64,000 nt of DNA from Prevotella intermedia ATCC 25611 = DSM 20706 (GTDB lineage Bacteria; Bacteroidota; Bacteroidia; Bacteroidales; Bacteroidaceae): positions 1,426,001-1,490,000 of the forward strand of contig NZ_CP019300.1 in the NCBI RefSeq assembly GCF_001953955.1, read 5' to 3'. The translations under genes and the position numbers were made by a program. Below the pieces are notes generated by a model. It did not search any database, was not told the DNA's origin, and saw only the letters and a program-made list of their open reading frames with translations. Positions 62,854-64,000 of the stretch are shown here, in pieces. Numbering within the stretch: the first letter of the stretch is position 1; each line of letters begins with the position of its first letter.

Positions 62854-63543
62854 ATGGCTACAAACAGTAAATACATAGAGGAAATTGCCAATCAGCAACT
62901 GCTTACCGATGCTGAAGAGCGCGAACTCGCAGCCAAGATTAAGATTGGAGATGCAAAGGCTTTGGAGAAACTAACGAAGGCTAACCTGAAGTTTGTTGTA
63001 TCGTTGGCACACCAATACAGGAACCGTGGGCTTGGTGAAGACGACCTGATAAGCGAAGGAAACATTGGCATGATGCACGCAGCGCAGAAGTTCGACGGCG
63101 CAAAAGGTACACGATTCGTCAAGTTTGCTGCTACCTACATACGCAAGGCAATGGAAGAAGCCATAAGAGAACAGCTCGATACTTATAAAGTACAGAATGC
63201 TGGAGAGGATAAACAACGTACCCGCAAAGCCCACACGCTATCTATCGACCAGCCCGTACCTGTTGGCAGCAACGGCAACTTCACCTTGCAAAGCGTCTTG
63301 GAGAACAAGAACTCGCCACAAGCCGACGAGCATTTAACACGCCAGATTATTGCTGCTGAAATTGCAAAAGGTATGGACGTGCTTGACGAAAGGCAGCAGA
63401 AAGTAATCACGCTTATCTACGGACTGCAAAATGGCGAACGTTATACTATGGAAGAGATAGCCAAAGAAATGGGAATAAAGCGTGAACGTGTGCGTCAAAT
63501 ACGCAACAAGGCATTGCGCAAACTACAAAAACGCCTGAAATAA
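62854..63543 (+). CDS. Sigma-70 family factor lacking region 3
   Basis: The 229-residue protein has region 1.2/2 sequences of the primary-sigma type (LLTDAEERELAAKIK, ANLKFVVSLAHQYRNRGLGE, DDLISEGNIGMMHAAQKFDG). Region 4 is nearly ideal (LDERQQKVITLIYGL, YTMEEIAKEMGIKRERVRQI). Between them only about 75 residues remain, with no region 3, and region 2.4 reads ATYIRKAMEEAI without the usual Trp pair. It is probably an alternative sigma factor. Promoter specificity is unknown. Confidence 0.87.
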   Translation: MATNSKYIEEIANQQLLTDAEERELAAKIKIGDAKALEKLTKANLKFVVSLAHQYRNRGLGEDDLISEGNIGMMHAAQKFDGAKGTRFVKFAATYIRKAMEEAIREQLDTYKVQNAGEDKQRTRKAHTLSIDQPVPVGSNGNFTLQSVLENKNSPQADEHLTRQIIAAEIAKGMDVLDERQQKVITLIYGLQNGERYTMEEIAKEMGIKRERVRQIRNKALRKLQKRLK

Positions 63544-63562
63544 AGGTATCGTTTGGAAAGCC

Positions 63563-64000
63563 TTAGTAGCGGAAAACGATTGTACGAAACCAATCGCGCA
63601 GTATGCCACCATACTGATTTTGACTGTCGGCACACAAGATTAGAACTTGCGAACCATCATTCAGCTTAGGTCCAAGGCACATTCCTTCGTAATTGGCGAA
63701 GTCTTGATGAAACAAGGTTAATGATGTTTTCCATTCCGCAAGTAAGTGTTTCACCATGTAAGGACTTGCGTCCGTGAGCGGTTTGTCGCTGTCTATTTGC
63801 TCCGCAGTGTTAGTATTGACACTATAAAGTTTGTTTTTTACAAACGAACCGAACTTTTTGGGCGCAACATAAAGTTCTCTTTCCAAAACAAGAAGTACAC
63901 CATTGTCTAATGCAACCATATCGGCTACACCCATAGCATAGTTCTGCGCAGGCTTATTTACGGTGCCTTTGTCCATCTTGTAAGCATATTGCGCTATGGG
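63563..64000 (-). CDS. Esterase-like/phytase-like domain protein (N-terminus beyond window)
   Basis: The minus-strand frame is open to the window edge; codons before the ATG at 63976 (IAQYAYK) read as coding, so the gene starts outside. Visible segments include MVALDNGVLLVLERE, the SVNTNTAEQIDSD hairpin and NYEGMCLGPKLNDGSQVLIL ending YGGILRDWF. These resemble the beta-propeller 'esterase-like activity of phytase' family (PF13449). Probably secreted, but the signal region is not seen. Confidence 0.78.
   Translation of the reverse strand, partial: PIAQYAYKMDKGTVNKPAQNYAMGVADMVALDNGVLLVLERELYVAPKKFGSFVKNKLYSVNTNTAEQIDSDKPLTDASPYMVKHLLAEWKTSLTLFHQDFANYEGMCLGPKLNDGSQVLILCADSQNQYGGILRDWFRTIVFRY

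Overview
The window reads as chromosomal DNA of a Bacteroidetes bacterium, most likely an oral Prevotella of the P. intermedia type. The evidence is a BspA-like leucine-rich-repeat surface protein, repeated TTTG-N19/20-TAnnTTTG promoters (the Bacteroidetes -33/-7 signature), a serine palmitoyltransferase gene for sphingolipids, a fused NfnA-NfnB flavoprotein, NrfHA nitrite respiration, C-terminal tails resembling type IX secretion signals, and an IS982-type insertion sequence. The genus is an inference from gene content and style; no 16S gene is present.

Layout. 1-6.9 kb: 5' part of a bspA-type gene, a GHL10 secreted hydrolase, an ECF sigma factor with a membrane partner and a small exported protein, and a ROK sugar kinase. 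7.0-10.8 kb: a plus-strand run with a LysE-type exporter, DUF4924, rfbD and prfC. 11.4-16.2 kb: a small membrane protein, a putative porin, menA, an HD hydrolase and guanine deaminase. 16.7-24.5 kb: uvrA, a WG-repeat-like protein, a MITE, serine palmitoyltransferase divergent from a lipid kinase, and trmN6. 24.6-31.2 kb: lon, tgt, an LptF/G permease and a DEAD-box helicase. 31.5-40.8 kb: a biotin-dependent decarboxylase/carboxylase operon, serS, nfnAB, a nucleoside phosphorylase and mnmE. 40.8-46.9 kb: nitroreductase, methyltransferase, VOC protein, hcp, a Crp/Fnr regulator and an HU-like protein. 47.1-53.4 kb: a nitrite-ammonification cluster (nrfH-nrfA-resB-ccsA, minus) divergent from a PepSY-type membrane protein and a DUF488 gene. 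53.8-57.6 kb: a cupin gene broken by an IS982 element, then small metabolic and stress genes. 57.8-64 kb: a secreted protein with a T9SS-like tail, a candidate small RNA, glnS, a TPR protein, an unusual short sigma factor and the end of a phytase-like gene.

How parts work together. hcp, its neighbouring Crp/Fnr-type regulator and the nrf locus form a nitrogen-oxide stress and respiration theme. The hcp promoter and the promoter divergent from nrfH share a 13-bp element at identical distance (21 nt) from the -7 box, which suggests one regulon. menA supplies the quinone that NrfH oxidises, and the ResB/CcsA proteins attach its hemes.

The most distinctive non-coding features are eight intergenic copies of a modular palindromic repeat of about 190 bp with exchangeable hairpin words, a 233-bp MITE with 18-bp ends and a 9-bp target duplication, three 21-bp-spaced palindromes upstream of an HU-like gene, and a short minus-strand transcription unit (promoter plus terminator, about 86 nt) that looks like an undescribed small RNA. 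No tRNA, rRNA or CRISPR array was seen.
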